From assembly GCA_905221605.1 (NCBI GenBank), contig CAJNDS010002151.1, forward strand, positions 250,001-314,000: a stretch of DNA of 64,000 nt, given 5' to 3'. Positions 63,833 through 64,000 of this stretch are shown in pieces. Each line of letters starts with the position of its first letter. Position 1 is the first letter of the stretch. The notes under the pieces are model-generated. The model was not told where the DNA came from and searched no databases. It worked only from the letters and a program-made list of their open reading frames with translations. This DNA comes from Symbiodinium natans (taxonomy: Eukaryota > Sar > Dinophyceae > Suessiales > Symbiodiniaceae). Both the position numbers and the translations under genes were made by a program.

Positions 63833-64000
63833 GGTTCATAGAATCCCAGTAAGTGCTTCAGAACCCGAAAAACAACGAGATATTATTCCTTCTTAAGGGT
63901 AATATAGGGATTATTGTTTTGTATTCTTTAGGGGTTCTTAAGCAAATAGTAGAATCCCCATTTAGGTATGTGAGCCATAAACCCTTTCAAGGTTCATGTG

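Overview
The window reads as nuclear DNA of a dinoflagellate (Symbiodinium-type alveolate). Evidence: plant-type telomere repeats (TTTAGGG/CCCTAAA) scattered in both orientations through the whole 64 kb; very small exons separated by repeat-built introns; and a cytochrome P450 gene that can be spliced by eye into a gap-free 502-codon frame only if 5' splice sites GT, GC and GA are all allowed and every 3' site is AG followed by G. Mixed GT/GC/GA donors with AG|G acceptors are the known splice-site signature of dinoflagellates. No bacterial operons, rRNA, tRNA or recognisable reverse transcriptase were found.

Layout, all supported genes on the + strand. 2.6-7.1 kb: exons of a multi-pass membrane protein with an R-L-W-C-V-F-E motif; one intron carries a 2.5 kb nested element full of minisatellites. 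8-29 kb: short coding-looking fragments (8.09, 10.92, 12.91, 13.83, 15.15, 16.85, 20.45, 26.2-26.6, 27.4 kb and others) which I cannot join into named genes. 29,876-35,231: complete P450, 14 exons. 35.3-42 kb: mostly repeats. 42.2-45.0 kb: exons of an acidic, unidentified protein. 46.4 kb to the window end: exons of a large membrane protein with two hydrophobic halves and a cytosolic linker, probably FUSC-like (aromatic acid exporter type).

Non-coding DNA has three layers. (1) Well over a hundred telomere-like arrays. At least 15 sit between direct repeats of 9-22 bp, and several of these duplications contain the AG|G at which the intron is spliced, so telomeric DNA seems to have been inserted with target duplication and to be removed as intron. 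(2) At least 12 families of short (about 80-150 bp) elements with terminal inverted repeats and no coding capacity, several ending exactly at a splice site, i.e. introner-like MITEs. (3) Minisatellites, microsatellites and long homopolymers, sometimes nested inside layer 2. The main interest of the window is the combination of (1) and (2) as a route of intron gain.
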